DNA of 64,000 bases, taken from Diphasiastrum complanatum. Taxonomy: Eukaryota > Streptophyta > Lycopodiopsida > Lycopodiales > Lycopodiaceae. A model generated the notes under the pieces. That model did no database searches. It was not told the DNA's origin and worked only from the letters and a program-made list of their open reading frames with translations. How positions within the stretch are numbered: position 1 is the first letter of the stretch; each line of letters opens with the position of its first letter. Made by a program: the position numbers and the translations under genes. Positions 48,956 through 58,565 of the stretch are shown here, piece after piece. Where the stretch lies: positions 28,352,861 to 28,416,860 of the forward strand of contig CM055109.1 in NCBI GenBank assembly GCA_029204225.1, in the 5' to 3' direction.

Positions 48956-51129
48956 ATCCACAAAGTATTAGACCACTAACTCTATGCATAGCAGGGAATA
49001 TATGCTACAACATCAATTCCAACGATTGGAAAAAAAGCCTTGGCATACCATCTGATCCAACATCCGATTGTGAGAGCCAACTTCATCATGAATATCTGTT
49101 GTCAACTGAATCAGGAAAAGACTTAGTCTCTTGCAAAAACACACACAACATACACAATCAGAATAAAAATTCCATTGAGAAATTTGTGTAGGAATTGAAA
49201 TAATTATGGTTTTGTATAATGGAACTAGCTGGGTACAGATAGGTCCACCCAAGAGCCCCCTGAGCTCAATAGCCAGCGAGCACAGAGTTCTTGGCCAAAC
49301 CGGTAAAATCCAGCCAGTTCCACTGCATAATAGCAATCTGAACTCTTCAGATATTTTTATCTTGCAGCTTATTTTGTGATTGAACTGGTGTTGAAGCCAG
49401 TTATAAACATAACCATCATGGTGATGACATCAGCAAGGAGATGGTTATACCTAATTGTCATAGTGATAAAGTGTCTATTATTCATTGAAGAACAGTTTGG
49501 TTTGTGGAAAGATTAACCCTGATAACAAATCTCCATTTACAGTGAAAAAAGTGAAGATTAACATGCAATGGCAGTGGTTTGGCACAATCTGCCTAAATTT
49601 CACCTTCCTTATTTACTTTTGAAAGAATATGTAAAAACTCATAAAACAATTATGAGCAGATGAGTCAAGACAATGACATGATCTGCATAATATGCTTCTT
49701 GGCTTCCAAGGGGAGGCTTGAACTTGAGACCAAAGAAACTTTGGATGTCAAGATAAGAGTGTGGAGTGACACTTGTTGCATCTGGATGGCCTTTGCATTA
49801 GTAACTTTGCATGCCTGATGGAACATTTTCCAATTGCTTACTAACTTGATTAGAGTTGCATGGTGGTGTTCCTACCATTATTATGACATGATATTGCTCG
49901 AGGGTGATGTATGCAATCATGCATGTGTATGCATGGTTGTGCATGAGCCTTTATTGGCCTTGCATGTGTTGAAGGCAGAGTGTACCACTTGCATGTATCT
50001 ATTGTCAAGTACGTAAGGAATCTGAATTTTGCATTGCAAAAGCATTTGTGATATTCTATAATAGTCTTTGGTTGGATTGTTATGAACAAGGGAGTGCTAA
50101 TACATCGTTTGTAAGAGGCTTCAAAAGTTGGATTTGTCTCCCACTTGCTTGTAGCATCTCCACATGTCCAAAAACCTCCCCATGCAAAAGACCTTTCAAA
50201 GCTGCAACTTTTACGTCCATGTTTCCCAAAACCGAAAAACATTTACTGATTTTCTCCATGTTGGAAGAAGGACAAGATTTCAGCGGGTAACAAGTGTTTT
50301 TACGAAACACCATAAGCTGACATTACATCCAGACTGTGAACATTATCTTTTGAGTTCATCTTCATTGCAGCTTTTAAAAATTATGATCTGACACATACCC
50401 GTTCCAATGTTTTTCTATTGCCAATGTTTTTCTATTGCCACATATCATTTCGAGCATATGGAACAATTGAATAAATAAATAAAAACATATAAAGTGCCAC
50501 AACAGAGAAGAAAGAGGATTAATTGGACACATGAAAAATGTACAGTAGCGTACTTAACAGGCATTGAGCATTCAAAAATAAAATCAATGTCCATAAAATT
50601 TAAATCTACAAAATTCACTAGCGAATAATGAAAACACTTCACAGGCAAGTTAAGGTTATTCTACAGATAAATAACTAGCTTACTCGCTTGAGTATAGTAA
50701 CTCTGTCCTCAAGAGCATTTAGACCTCCATCATTTTCCTGCTCAGCAATCTCAAGTGGCGAATAGGAAGAGCCTGCTCTTAAGCTACCCTCTTCCATGCC
50801 GTCAAACAAAGCACCACGAGTTCCTCGAGAGTCTCTATCAAAAACCAACAGAAAGTGTTTATAGCTCCATACATCGTATAACAACGACAACCAATGTTTT
50901 GCACAAAAGGGCCTCTTATGCATTTTGCAGCTTGCATTACTATCTCAAGAGCCACTATCTGATTCAAAGTTCTAATTTTGAGGACAATCAAGCTTAAAAG
51001 AGAGCAACATGACATCAACTGTACAGAATCGGTTGATTGATTGAGAACCATTTTACAATGAGGCACCACAGAAAAGCCCACTTTCATTATACCTTGAACA
51101 GGCCTTTGGCTTGGGTATCCACCACGCAT
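48445..51129 (-). CDS. BET1-like: BET1-like Qc-SNARE, five exons, 130 aa
   Basis: Membrane SNARE of ER-Golgi vesicle fusion, related to plant BET11/BET12. Exons on minus: 51129-51093, 50832-50684, 49105-49049, 48780-48721, 48534-48445 (TAG at 48447-48445). Every intron has GT...AG ends (gtataa/atagag, gtaagc/ttcag, gtatgc/ctgcag, gtgagt/atgcag) and all phases agree. Joined segments read MRGGYPSQRPVQ-D; SRGTRGALFDGMEEGSLRAG and a SNARE-motif start ending EDRVTILKR; LTTDIHDEVGSHNRMLDQM; GSGMDSARGVMSGTMDRFKR; VFETKSGRN, then a hydrophobic anchor (MITIITSFVVIFFLLYFLTR) at the C-terminus. This is the full family architecture at normal length (about 120-130 aa). No frame damage. A GA/CT tract lies 250 bp upstream of the ATG. 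Paralogue within the BET1 family cannot be decided. The first exon is the least certain. Confidence 0.93.
48925..48956. repeat. (CG)n(CA)n microsatellite in BET1-like intron 3
   Basis: A CGCGCG run followed by about 12 CA units between exons 3 and 4 of the SNARE gene as numbered from its 5' end. Confidence 0.95.
49700..49760 (-). repeat. SINE-like 3' segment related to 16736-16800
   Basis: On the minus strand this reads tgacatccaaagtttctttg followed by gtctcaagttcaagcctcccc. That parallels ggcatccaagtttctttggt and the sequence after it at 16759-16795. The agttcaagcct stretch resembles a tRNA box B. It lies in intron 2 of the BET1-like gene. The box-A half is not recognisable. Confidence 0.45.
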
Positions 51130-51375
51130 GGACAGGAATCAATTTGGGTGCGCAAGCCCACCAACCCAGGCACACTATACCACCACATTATGTGAGGGTT
51201 ATGCCTAGAGAAGACTACAGACAAGCATCGCCCTTATTGGAAGACAACCTGATTATGATCACTAAAATCCATCACTGATGATAATTCGGGTTTTCAAAAG
51301 TTTAGCATTGCAATGGACCATAAAGAAGGGTGTGGGGCAGCCACTCTTTGCAACTCTTTACATGTGATGTAGAAA

Positions 51376-51442
<67 letters not shown>

Positions 51443-51739
51443 ATGGCAAAAGGTAAGGGGGAGTTCACCCTTGCCCTCTCCTGTCTACTCCAATATTTTC
51501 CACATGATAGACCACTTTAGACCCAATGAGAATAATGATGGGAAATGCCTGATTGACCTTTTCTTTAGTGCATCCTTTGGTTCCTTCTACAGAGAATTCC
51601 TCCCTCATACTCCACCTCCCCTATTGACTAACTTATCTTCTTGGACTGAGTATGCCACTACTCTCTACACCGACGCTACTGATAATCCCATTGTCATCTT
51701 CCCTCACACTTCTAGTTTCTCCTTTTTCTCACTGCTAAT
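51130..51739. other. Promoter-side region of BET1-like gene and decayed LINE
   Basis: Contains the presumed 5' UTR/promoter of the minus-strand SNARE gene and, from about 51500, plus-strand sequence that may be upstream LINE coding region. No intact domain. Confidence 0.4.
51379..51439. repeat. (TC)30 tract upstream of the BET1-like gene
   Basis: An uninterrupted TC dinucleotide run about 250 bp upstream of the SNARE start codon. On the gene's coding strand it is (GA)n, a GAGA-type sequence that plant BBR/BPC proteins can bind. A promoter role is inference only. Confidence 0.9.
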
Positions 51740-52001
51740 ATGGTTACTGCAGCCACTGAGAAATTGTGTACCCGTCGTGCATGGGATGTGGATGACTTAA
51801 AGGCTGAACTCCTGATTCGCTCCTCCGATACTCTTTCACCCATTTTGGTTACCCAAGCAATTATATCCAGTTTACCTCTGACTTGGTGCCCCAATATCAT
51901 CCATCCAATTTACAAGAGTGGTGACCCTATGAACCCTGGGAACTACCGCACCATTATGAGTGGCCATATCATGGCGAAAGTTTATGGCTCCATCTCATAC
52001 A
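51740..52001 (+). pseudogene. Non-LTR retrotransposon (LINE) RT fragment
   Basis: Open plus-strand frame ending HPIYKSGDPMNPGNYRTIMS then GHIMAKVYGSI. This matches the start of non-LTR reverse transcriptases, where a KxGDxxxPxNYRxI motif precedes the fingers domain. Upstream PLTWCPNIIHP fits the same alignment. The frame is cut about 15 codons later by a junction to Gypsy sequence. Only the RT N-terminus remains. Confidence 0.6.
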
Positions 52002-53662
52002 TATAGTAGTGAGGCAAAGATTCGAGGATTGCATAAACTAGACCTTAGGGGTGGTCGTAAGGCTAGATGGTCAGAGATGCTCCAAGAATTTCATTATGAC
52101 ATTGAGTACCAGAAGGGTACTACTAATAGTGTCGCGGATGCCTAGCCGGATTGGAGAGGTTAATCAGTTAAGCTTTTCTGAGATCCAATCTGAGTTGTAT
52201 CTGTCCTTGAGAGATTTGTGTAAGACCGATAGGTACTTCGGTCGTATTTGGCTAGACGTCCTGGCAGGTTCTTCTAGATCTAGTGAGGAGCTTGGAATGC
52301 AAGATTCCAAGATTTCTCCTCAAGACAAGATACAAAGAGACTATTCCATAAGGAATGGGTTACTTTTCCGGAATGGAAAGGTGTGTGTACCAGAAAATGA
52401 TGACATTAGGGCCCAAATCCTGCATGAATGTCATGACAGCCCGTTTGCAGGGCACTTTGGCTCACAAAGGACGCTTGACTTAGTAAAAAGGAACTTTTAC
52501 TGGCCAAAAAAGTGGAGGCATATTTTCGCAAGTGTGTACAATGCGAAGTTAATAAAGCTGAAAGACTTAAGGCAGCTAGTTTACTAATGGCCTTGGAAAT
52601 TCCCGCAAGAAAGTGGGAAAGTATTTCCATGGACTTTGTGGTTGGGCTACCTCGGACGGGGAAGCAAAATGATGCCATTTGGGTAATAATTGATAGGTTA
52701 ACTAAAATGGCGCAATTCATACCAACCAAGCAAACTTTCAAAGCTTCTAAACTTGCTCAGCTTTTCGTTGAAAAGTTGTTCAGGTTGTTTGGTTTGCCGA
52801 ATGACATTGTTAGTGATCGAGATCCAAAGTTCACTGGCAAATTTTGGCAGGGTGTCTTTGAGAAATTAGAGGCCACACTAAGTATGGGGTCATCAGATCA
52901 TCTTGAATCGGATGGTCAGACAGAGAGGACGAACCAGTCTATGAAAGACATGCTTCGGGCATATGTTTTTAGAAGACAGTCGGATTGGGAAAGGTACCTT
53001 CCAATGATTGAGTTTGCGTATAACAGTGCAAAGCACTCAGCGACGGGTTTTAGTCCATTTTCTCTGATGTATAATTTCCAGCCTATGGCTCCCATTTCAG
53101 TGGGCCTCAAAGGCCTTAAGGTTAAAGCAACAGTAGATTTCCTGCATGATATGCAAGAAATGTTGTTTGTTGCTCGCGAGACCGTAAAAACGGCTCAGGA
53201 TAGAGCCCAGTTTTACGCTAATTAAAAGCGACAACCTAGGGTCTATGAGGAGGGGGCTTGGGTATATCTTAGAATCCCTAAAGGCTCTAAGGTATTAAAG
53301 ACTGGGAAATGTCCTAAGTTATCACCTCGTTATGCAGGGCCATTCCTATAGTAAGGAAACTCCATCAGAATGCCTATCAGCTGGAGCTGCCTCAAGGTAC
53401 ATCCAATTTTTCACATTAGTCGTTTAAAGGAACGACTTGGTGGAAAGGATGACTTGATACTTTAGGAGGATTTAGTTCGGCTTGAGGACCTAACATCCTT
53501 TGTACCAACGGAACCACATGCCATTGTTGATGTACGTCAACGTGGGCTCAGAAACCGGCAGGTAACTGAGTACTTTGTTCGTTGGAAAGGAAGTTCCGAG
53601 GATGATGATACTTGGGAAAAGGAACATGACCTTAGACTGAGGTTCCCTGATTTTCTTCCTTA
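52002..53662 (+). pseudogene. Gypsy-1d RNase H end, integrase and chromodomain
   Basis: Plus-strand fragment of a chromodomain Gypsy (chromovirus). It opens in RNase H (KARWSEMLQEFHYDIEYQKG, then TTNSVADA and a stop). The integrase zinc-binding region (ILHECHDSPFAGHFGSQRTL) follows. After a frame change at ~52510 comes the catalytic core with three acidic blocks: SMDFVVGLPRTG, VSDRDPKFTGKFW, ESDGQTERTNQ. A TAA at 53223-53225 replaces the CAA found in Gypsy-1b, and TAG at 53463 replaces CAG. The chromodomain tail (VTEYFVRWKGSSEDDDTWEK) ends at TAG 53660-53662. The 5' two thirds are missing. Confidence 0.93.
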
Positions 53663-53676
53663 GATAAGGAATTTTT

Positions 53677-53690
53677 TAAGGAAGAGGGAA
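53677..53690 (+). other. Polypurine tract of Gypsy-1d
   Basis: aaggaagagggaa immediately before the LTR start TGTTAGGG. The identical arrangement is at 59797-59809. Confidence 0.8.
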
Positions 53691-53845
53691 TGTTAGGGAC
53701 CCAACTCCCTTGGGTCCCAGCCCTAAACTTGAGACTGGACGATGACTGGGCCTGTAGACTTGACCGGTGACTCGTGAACCTACATGGTTGCCACGTGTTG
53801 TGATCTAGGTGTGTACATGGCTTGGAGTCTCTCTCCTTGGAGGTA
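53691..53845 (+). mobile_element. Gypsy-1d 3' LTR, first ~155 bp
   Basis: Starts TGTTAGGGACCCAACTCCC and matches the full LTR at 59810-60256 up to ggaggtataca. It then diverges and within ~35 bp joins the Gypsy-1a RNase H on the other strand. Confidence 0.85.
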
Positions 53846-53877
53846 TACATCCTGCCTGACCCCGACCGCATCATTAA

Positions 53878-56470
53878 TATACTTTAACGCTTGATGGTCA
53901 GTAACTATGGTATACAAATAATGTCTCCAAACTTTCAGGGCATGAATCACAGCAAAAAGCTCCTTGTCATAGGTGGAATAGCGCCTTTGAGCAGGATCTA
54001 ACTTTTTGCTTTCAAATCCGGTCTACCATCCTGATATAGGACTGCACCTATAGCATAGTCACTGGCATCCGTTTCAAGCACATACGGCTTGTTAGGATCC
54101 ACTATGTGTAAAATACGCATTGTAGTTACACAATATTTGAGGTTTTCAAAACTCCAATTCAACTCTTCAGTCCAAGTAACCGGAGGACTGAACTTACTGT
54201 GCCGGCTAACTCTCTTAGCCCCTTCGAGGACATTTGTCAAAGCCAATGCAATTAATGCATAGTGCAAGATAAATATATGAAAAAACCCCGTAAAGCCCAA
54301 GAAAGACTTAACCTCACGGATGGTTTTAGAAATAGGCCATTCACGTACTTGTCGGACTTTGTTTGGGTCAATTTCCAACCCATGGTCCGAAATAATGTGA
54401 CCAAGGTATAACAACCTTTTCTGGAAGAATACATATTTGGACTCCTTGGCAAAAAGCTTCTCCTGTCTAAGTAACTTTAAGACAGTCCTGAGATGCTCCT
54501 CATGCTCTTCCAAGGTCTTACTATAGATGAGAATATCATCTAAGTACACTATCACGAATTTTCTCAGATATGGACGAAGAAGATCATTCATCATCTGCTG
54601 GAAAGTCACTGGGGCATTTGTCAAGCCAAATGGTAGAACCAGAAACTCATAATGGTCGTACCTAGTTCTAAACCTGGTTTTTCAACATCCTCAGTCTTAA
54701 TGCAAATCTAATGATACCCTGATCTCAAATCGATTTTGGTGAAGTACTTTGCACCATGTAATTGATCAACCAATTCATCCATTCACGGCAAAGGATAACG
54801 GTTTTTAATCGTTAACTTATTCAACTTTTTAAAGTCCACACAAAGACGAGTACCTCCGTCTTTTTTATCAACTAGGAGCACAAGTGCCCCCTAAGGAGAT
54901 TTACTAGGCCTAACATGGCCCATCTAAACGTAATTTTGCAGTTGCCTATAAACCTCATCCTCTTCAGTAGTACTCATCCTATATAGATACAGCAATATAG
55001 GAGAACTACCAGGAGTTAGTGTAATACCATGGTCAACACCCCTTGAGGGGAGAAGACCCTCAGGAAGCTACTCAGAAAAACATCGTCAAATTCTTGCCTA
55101 AGTTCCCTAAAGATTTCACCTTCTGGTGAATTTTCTTGTTTTAGGTTATTAGATATTAATTCCATTTGGAGATTGTAAAATTGCAAACTCTTCATGGTAA
55201 GTAAAATCTTTTAACCAGCATAAGTAAGAATTACAATCTACAACATCCATACATTTAATTGTTTCTAAAGCAGAAAGCATATACGGAGTAGAAATATCAA
55301 CATTTCCATTTAATTCTATGAGTGAGCCGTTATGCAAGAACGACAAACTGTGAGTTACATAGTTTTTCTTCATAGACTCGTTCCTCTCATAGAACCACTC
55401 CTTTCCAAGTATTACATCTACCCTATCTAGATTCATAATATGAAAGTCTCATTTATCCTTATAGGCTTGAATCTCGATTGGTAGACGTGGGACTATCCGG
55501 TCCCAAACTTGGCTTTCCGCTCCCGTTGTCAGCTTCACTGTGTATCGGTGGTCACTTTGCTTTGTTTCCACAAACCATCATCAAATGAAACTGTTACGGC
55601 TTGGCCGCCCACAACCCCCTTCATCCGAATGAGGTCATGAGGACCAAAAACAATCATATTAAAGCAACAATGCTCACACAAAAAATTACCAGCAAAGGAA
55701 AGATCTACACTAGATATGCTAGAGTTACCTAGCATCTTAAAAGATGCCACTTTAGCCTTCCGTTTCTTTAATAATTCCTTCGCAATATGACCTGGTTCCA
55801 TGCAATTAAAGCACAGATTGTCGCTTCTAGCTTTCATGAAGGTTTCCTGGTCCAAGGTAGATCTTTCGTTCGATTTATCTGAACGTTAAGACCCATCTTT
55901 CGCCTTGTCTTTCGATTTCTTTGGAAAGAAAGGCTTCTTACCCTTTACATCGGGCAAGACCCCAATCTCAGGCTTGGCCACTATACGAGTATCATCGTAT
56001 ATCCTGGCGACGCGAACAACATCCTCGAGGGTAAGAGGCTGGTTCCTCTTGACCTCTAGTTGATAGTCTTTTGGCAACCCAAGTATAAAATGCAACCTTA
56101 CTAGCAAAGGATCTATTCTAGTTGCAAAACGAGAATAGACTTCTTGAAATTCTTGTAAATATTGATCCAGGCCGGTTCTCCATATGGATCGTTGCATATT
56201 GACGATAAATTTCAAAATCATCAAGAACAGGAAGGAAAGCCGCCTTGAAGGCCTTACAAAAATCTTCCCAATTCTTAGGAACTTCAGGCTTACCCCTAAC
56301 ATCTTGCCACCACGTAAAAGCTTTACCTCAAGAAAGAGATGATTGAAGAAGATCAAAAGCCACTCAAGGTAGGTACAAAGCTGTCTCTTCCATGGCTGCC
56401 AAGAGGAATAAGAGAGAGCAAGAAGAAGGTTGCACCACCACCTCCACCTCTTCTTCCCAAAAACTCTCAT
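53878..56470 (-). pseudogene. Gypsy-1a gag, protease, RT and partial RNase H
   Basis: Minus-strand pol of the same Gypsy family. Gag (AFTWWQDVRGKPEVPKNWED, then after a frame change YSRFATRIDPLLVRLHFILG) lies at ~56330-55890. The zinc knuckle (CFNCMEPGHIAKEL, ~55815) has Leu where the last Cys should be. The protease region (RVDVILGKEWFYERNE, HNGSLIELNG) is at 55436-55280. RT starts near 54890 ([20 protein letters not shown]) with several stops, then after a frame change is open from 54640 with VIVYLDDILIYSK, the catalytic motif. RNase H (ETDASDYAIGAVLYQDGRP; after a frameshift FESKKLDPAQRRYSTYDKEL) breaks off at ~53878. Integrase is absent. Inactive. Confidence 0.92.
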
Positions 56471-56574
56471 TCAATCTATCTCTCAACCTGTCAATCCACA
56501 GTATCTAGTTCTTGGCATGTACTCTTCTCATTTAAATATATAAACAGCCCACAAGACTGGCTGTGTATGGTCGT

Positions 56575-56655
56575 TTCCTCATCAAGCCTCTCTTGTTTCT
56601 TCTGAGTTTCTTGTTTCTTTTCTGAGTTTCTTTACGTGGCTTAACTAGCAGTCAT
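56575..56655. repeat. Short dispersed repeat shared with 7060-7140
   Basis: tcatcaagcctctcttgttt, a doubled ctgagtttctt and gcttaactagca in the same order as at 7060-7140. Confidence 0.55.
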
Positions 56656-56679
56656 CCTTTTGGTAGCTAAAGCTAACAG

Positions 56680-56972
56680 TGGGGGCCTGTGGAAGACCTA
56701 TCCGCCTCCTTTCATCTGAGCAGAACTGAAAAGTGTAGAGGACGACCCTGGACAGTGCTACATGGCCATGTATTGGAGGGTCCAAATTTGAATTTACAAT
56801 TCCTTCGCTGCTCAGACAGTGAACAACCAACTTTTTGGTTTTTTTTTTTTGCGCTAAGGAAGGGCCCCTTGGAAACAGTTCGCTACTTGTACTTGAGCGG
56901 AACTGCAACTTGTGGATGGCTGCCACCTATCCAATCCTGGACAGTGCCATGTGGCAATGTACCGAGGGCCCT
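56680..56972. repeat. Two related ~110-bp direct repeats
   Basis: Copy 1 (about 56680-56790) and copy 2 (about 56864-56972) both run from a ggggcct/gggcccc start, through ctgagcagaactg/cttgagcggaactgc and cctggacagtgc, to gagggtcc/gagggccct. They are separated by about 75 bp that includes a T(10) run. Confidence 0.6.
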
Positions 56973-57139
56973 ACTGTTTTTTTTTAGCTTTTTATTCTTC
57001 AAAAATTAACAAAAACAGCAAAAGGAAGGATAAAAAAAAGTGCATAAGAAACACATTTTAAGCCTAATTTGAATTCCGTAAAAGGCATCGTAAATTACAA
57101 GAAATCTACGGATCAACGCACCTGCTTTCAGCATGCAGT

Positions 57140-57152
57140 GGCTCTGATACCA
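57140..57152 (-). other. Gypsy-1a primer-binding site
   Basis: Minus TGGTATCAGAGCC, tRNA-Met type, separated by two bases from the LTR inner end at 57155. Confidence 0.88.
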
Positions 57153-57154
57153 TA

Positions 57155-57492
57155 TGTTACAAACTACTACTTACTGCAAACCTCCAGGTACCGGTTAACC
57201 ACAAGAGACCGAACGATTCACGTTCCACCCCACTGTAGGACCTAATCCGGGTCCACCCTCCGTGCCCTGGCCTGTGACCGAGTCAAGCGGGATCCGACTT
57301 CCATCCTAGACGGTGTCCCATACCACCGCCTAGGCTCTCAGCCATCTCCTGCCTCAAGCTAGCATACATCCTGGCCGTGCACACGCTCTCCATCCACCTC
57401 CTCCTAGATGGATGGCAAATGAGTCCTCCTCCCCTTGTATACCTCCAAGAGAGAGACTCCAAGCCATGTGCACACCTACGACACGTGGCAAC
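57155..57492 (-). mobile_element. Gypsy-1a 5' LTR, inner 338 bp
   Basis: Reads tgttacaaac on the plus strand at the PBS side and matches the LTR family up to acacgtggcaac at 57492. There it is interrupted exactly by the start of another LTR. The missing 102 bp are at 60257-60358; 338 plus 102 gives the expected ~440-bp LTR. Confidence 0.9.
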
Positions 57493-57940
57493 TGTTAGGG
57501 ACCCAACTCCCTTGGGTCCCAAAACCAGACTTGAGACCAGACGATGACTAGGCCTGTAGACTTGACCGGTGACTCGTGAACCTGCATGGTTGCCACGTGT
57601 CATGATCCAAGAGTGCACATGGCTTGGAGTCTCTCTCCTTGGAGGTATACAAGGGGAGGAGGACTCATTTGCCATCCATTCTGTCTACCTAGGAGGAGGT
57701 GGATGGAGAGCGTGTGCACGGCCAGGATGTATTGCTAGTGTGAGGCAGGAGATGGCTGAGAGCCTAGGCGGTGGTATGGGACGCCGTCTGGGATGGAGGT
57801 CGGATCCAACTTGATACGGTCATAGGCCAGGGCACGGTGGGTGGACCCGCATTAGGTCCTATGGCGGGGTGGAACGTGAATCGTTCGGTCTTTTGTGGTT
57901 AACCGGCACCTGGAGGTTTGCGGTAAGTAAGTTTGTTACA
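57493..57940 (+). mobile_element. Gypsy-1b left LTR, 448 bp
   Basis: Full LTR, TGTTAGGG to TTTGTTACA. It is followed by a 44-bp duplicate of its own last segment (57941-57984). Confidence 0.9.
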
Positions 57941-57977
57941 GGTTAACCGGCACCTGGAGGTTTGCAGTAAGTAAGTT

Positions 57978-58425
57978 TGTAACAAACTTACTTACTGCAA
58001 ACCTCCAGGTGCCGGTTAACCACAAAAGACCGAACGATTCACGTTCCACCTCGCCATAGGACCTAATCCGGGTCCACCCACCGTGCCCTGGCCCGTGACC
58101 ATATCAAGCTGGATCCGACCTCCATCCCAGACGGCGTCCCATACCACCGCCTAGGCTCTCAGCCATCTCCTGCCTCACGCTAGCAATACATCCTGGCCGT
58201 GCACACGCTCTCCATCCACCTCCTCCTAGGTAGACAGAATGGATGGCAAATGAGTCCTCCTCCCCTTGTATACCTCCAAGGAGAGAGACTCCAAGCCATG
58301 TGCACTCCTGGATCATGACACGTGGCAACCATGCAGGTTCACGAGTCACCGGTCAAGTCTACAGGCCCAGTCATCGTCTGGTCTCCAGTCTGGGTTTGGG
58401 ACCCAAGGGAGTTGGGTCCCTAACA
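57978..58425 (-). mobile_element. Inverted LTR inside Gypsy-1b, 448 bp
   Basis: Full-length LTR in reverse orientation. Its inner end overlaps the 44-bp repeat in a perfect palindrome centred at 57981 (gtaagtaagtttgt-a-acaaacttacttac). Its outer end (gggtccctaaca) joins directly to inverted integrase sequence at 58426. Confidence 0.9.
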
Positions 58426-58565
58426 TTCATGCAGGATTTGGGCCCTTATATCATCATGTTCTAGCACACAAACTTTTCCATTCCGAAAAAGTAACCCATT
58501 CCTAATGGAATAGTCTCTTTGTATCTTGTCCTGAGGAGAAATCTTGGAATCCTGCATTCCAAGCT
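58426..58565 (-). pseudogene. Inverted integrase N-terminal fragment of Gypsy-1b
   Basis: The minus strand reads ELGMQDSKISPQDKIQRDYS and VCVLEHDDIRAQILHE, the segment just before the integrase zinc-binding domain in Gypsy-1d (52288-52428). It is cut at the His-Glu-Cys codons by the inverted LTR and at 58565 by normally oriented integrase. The intervening ~40 bp of integrase are lost. Confidence 0.9.

Larger units (their letters stand above)
56471..57139 (-). other. Gypsy-1a leader with embedded repeats
   Basis: Untranslated region between PBS and gag. It contains the dispersed 80-bp repeat and a pair of related direct repeats listed separately. Frames on either strand carry no domain. Confidence 0.55.

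Noticed and set aside
57283-58464. Several GC-rich frames repeated at 57.3, 57.6, 58.1, 58.3 and 59.9 kb
   Set aside because: They recur because they lie in copies of the same LTR; LTR sequence is not coding.
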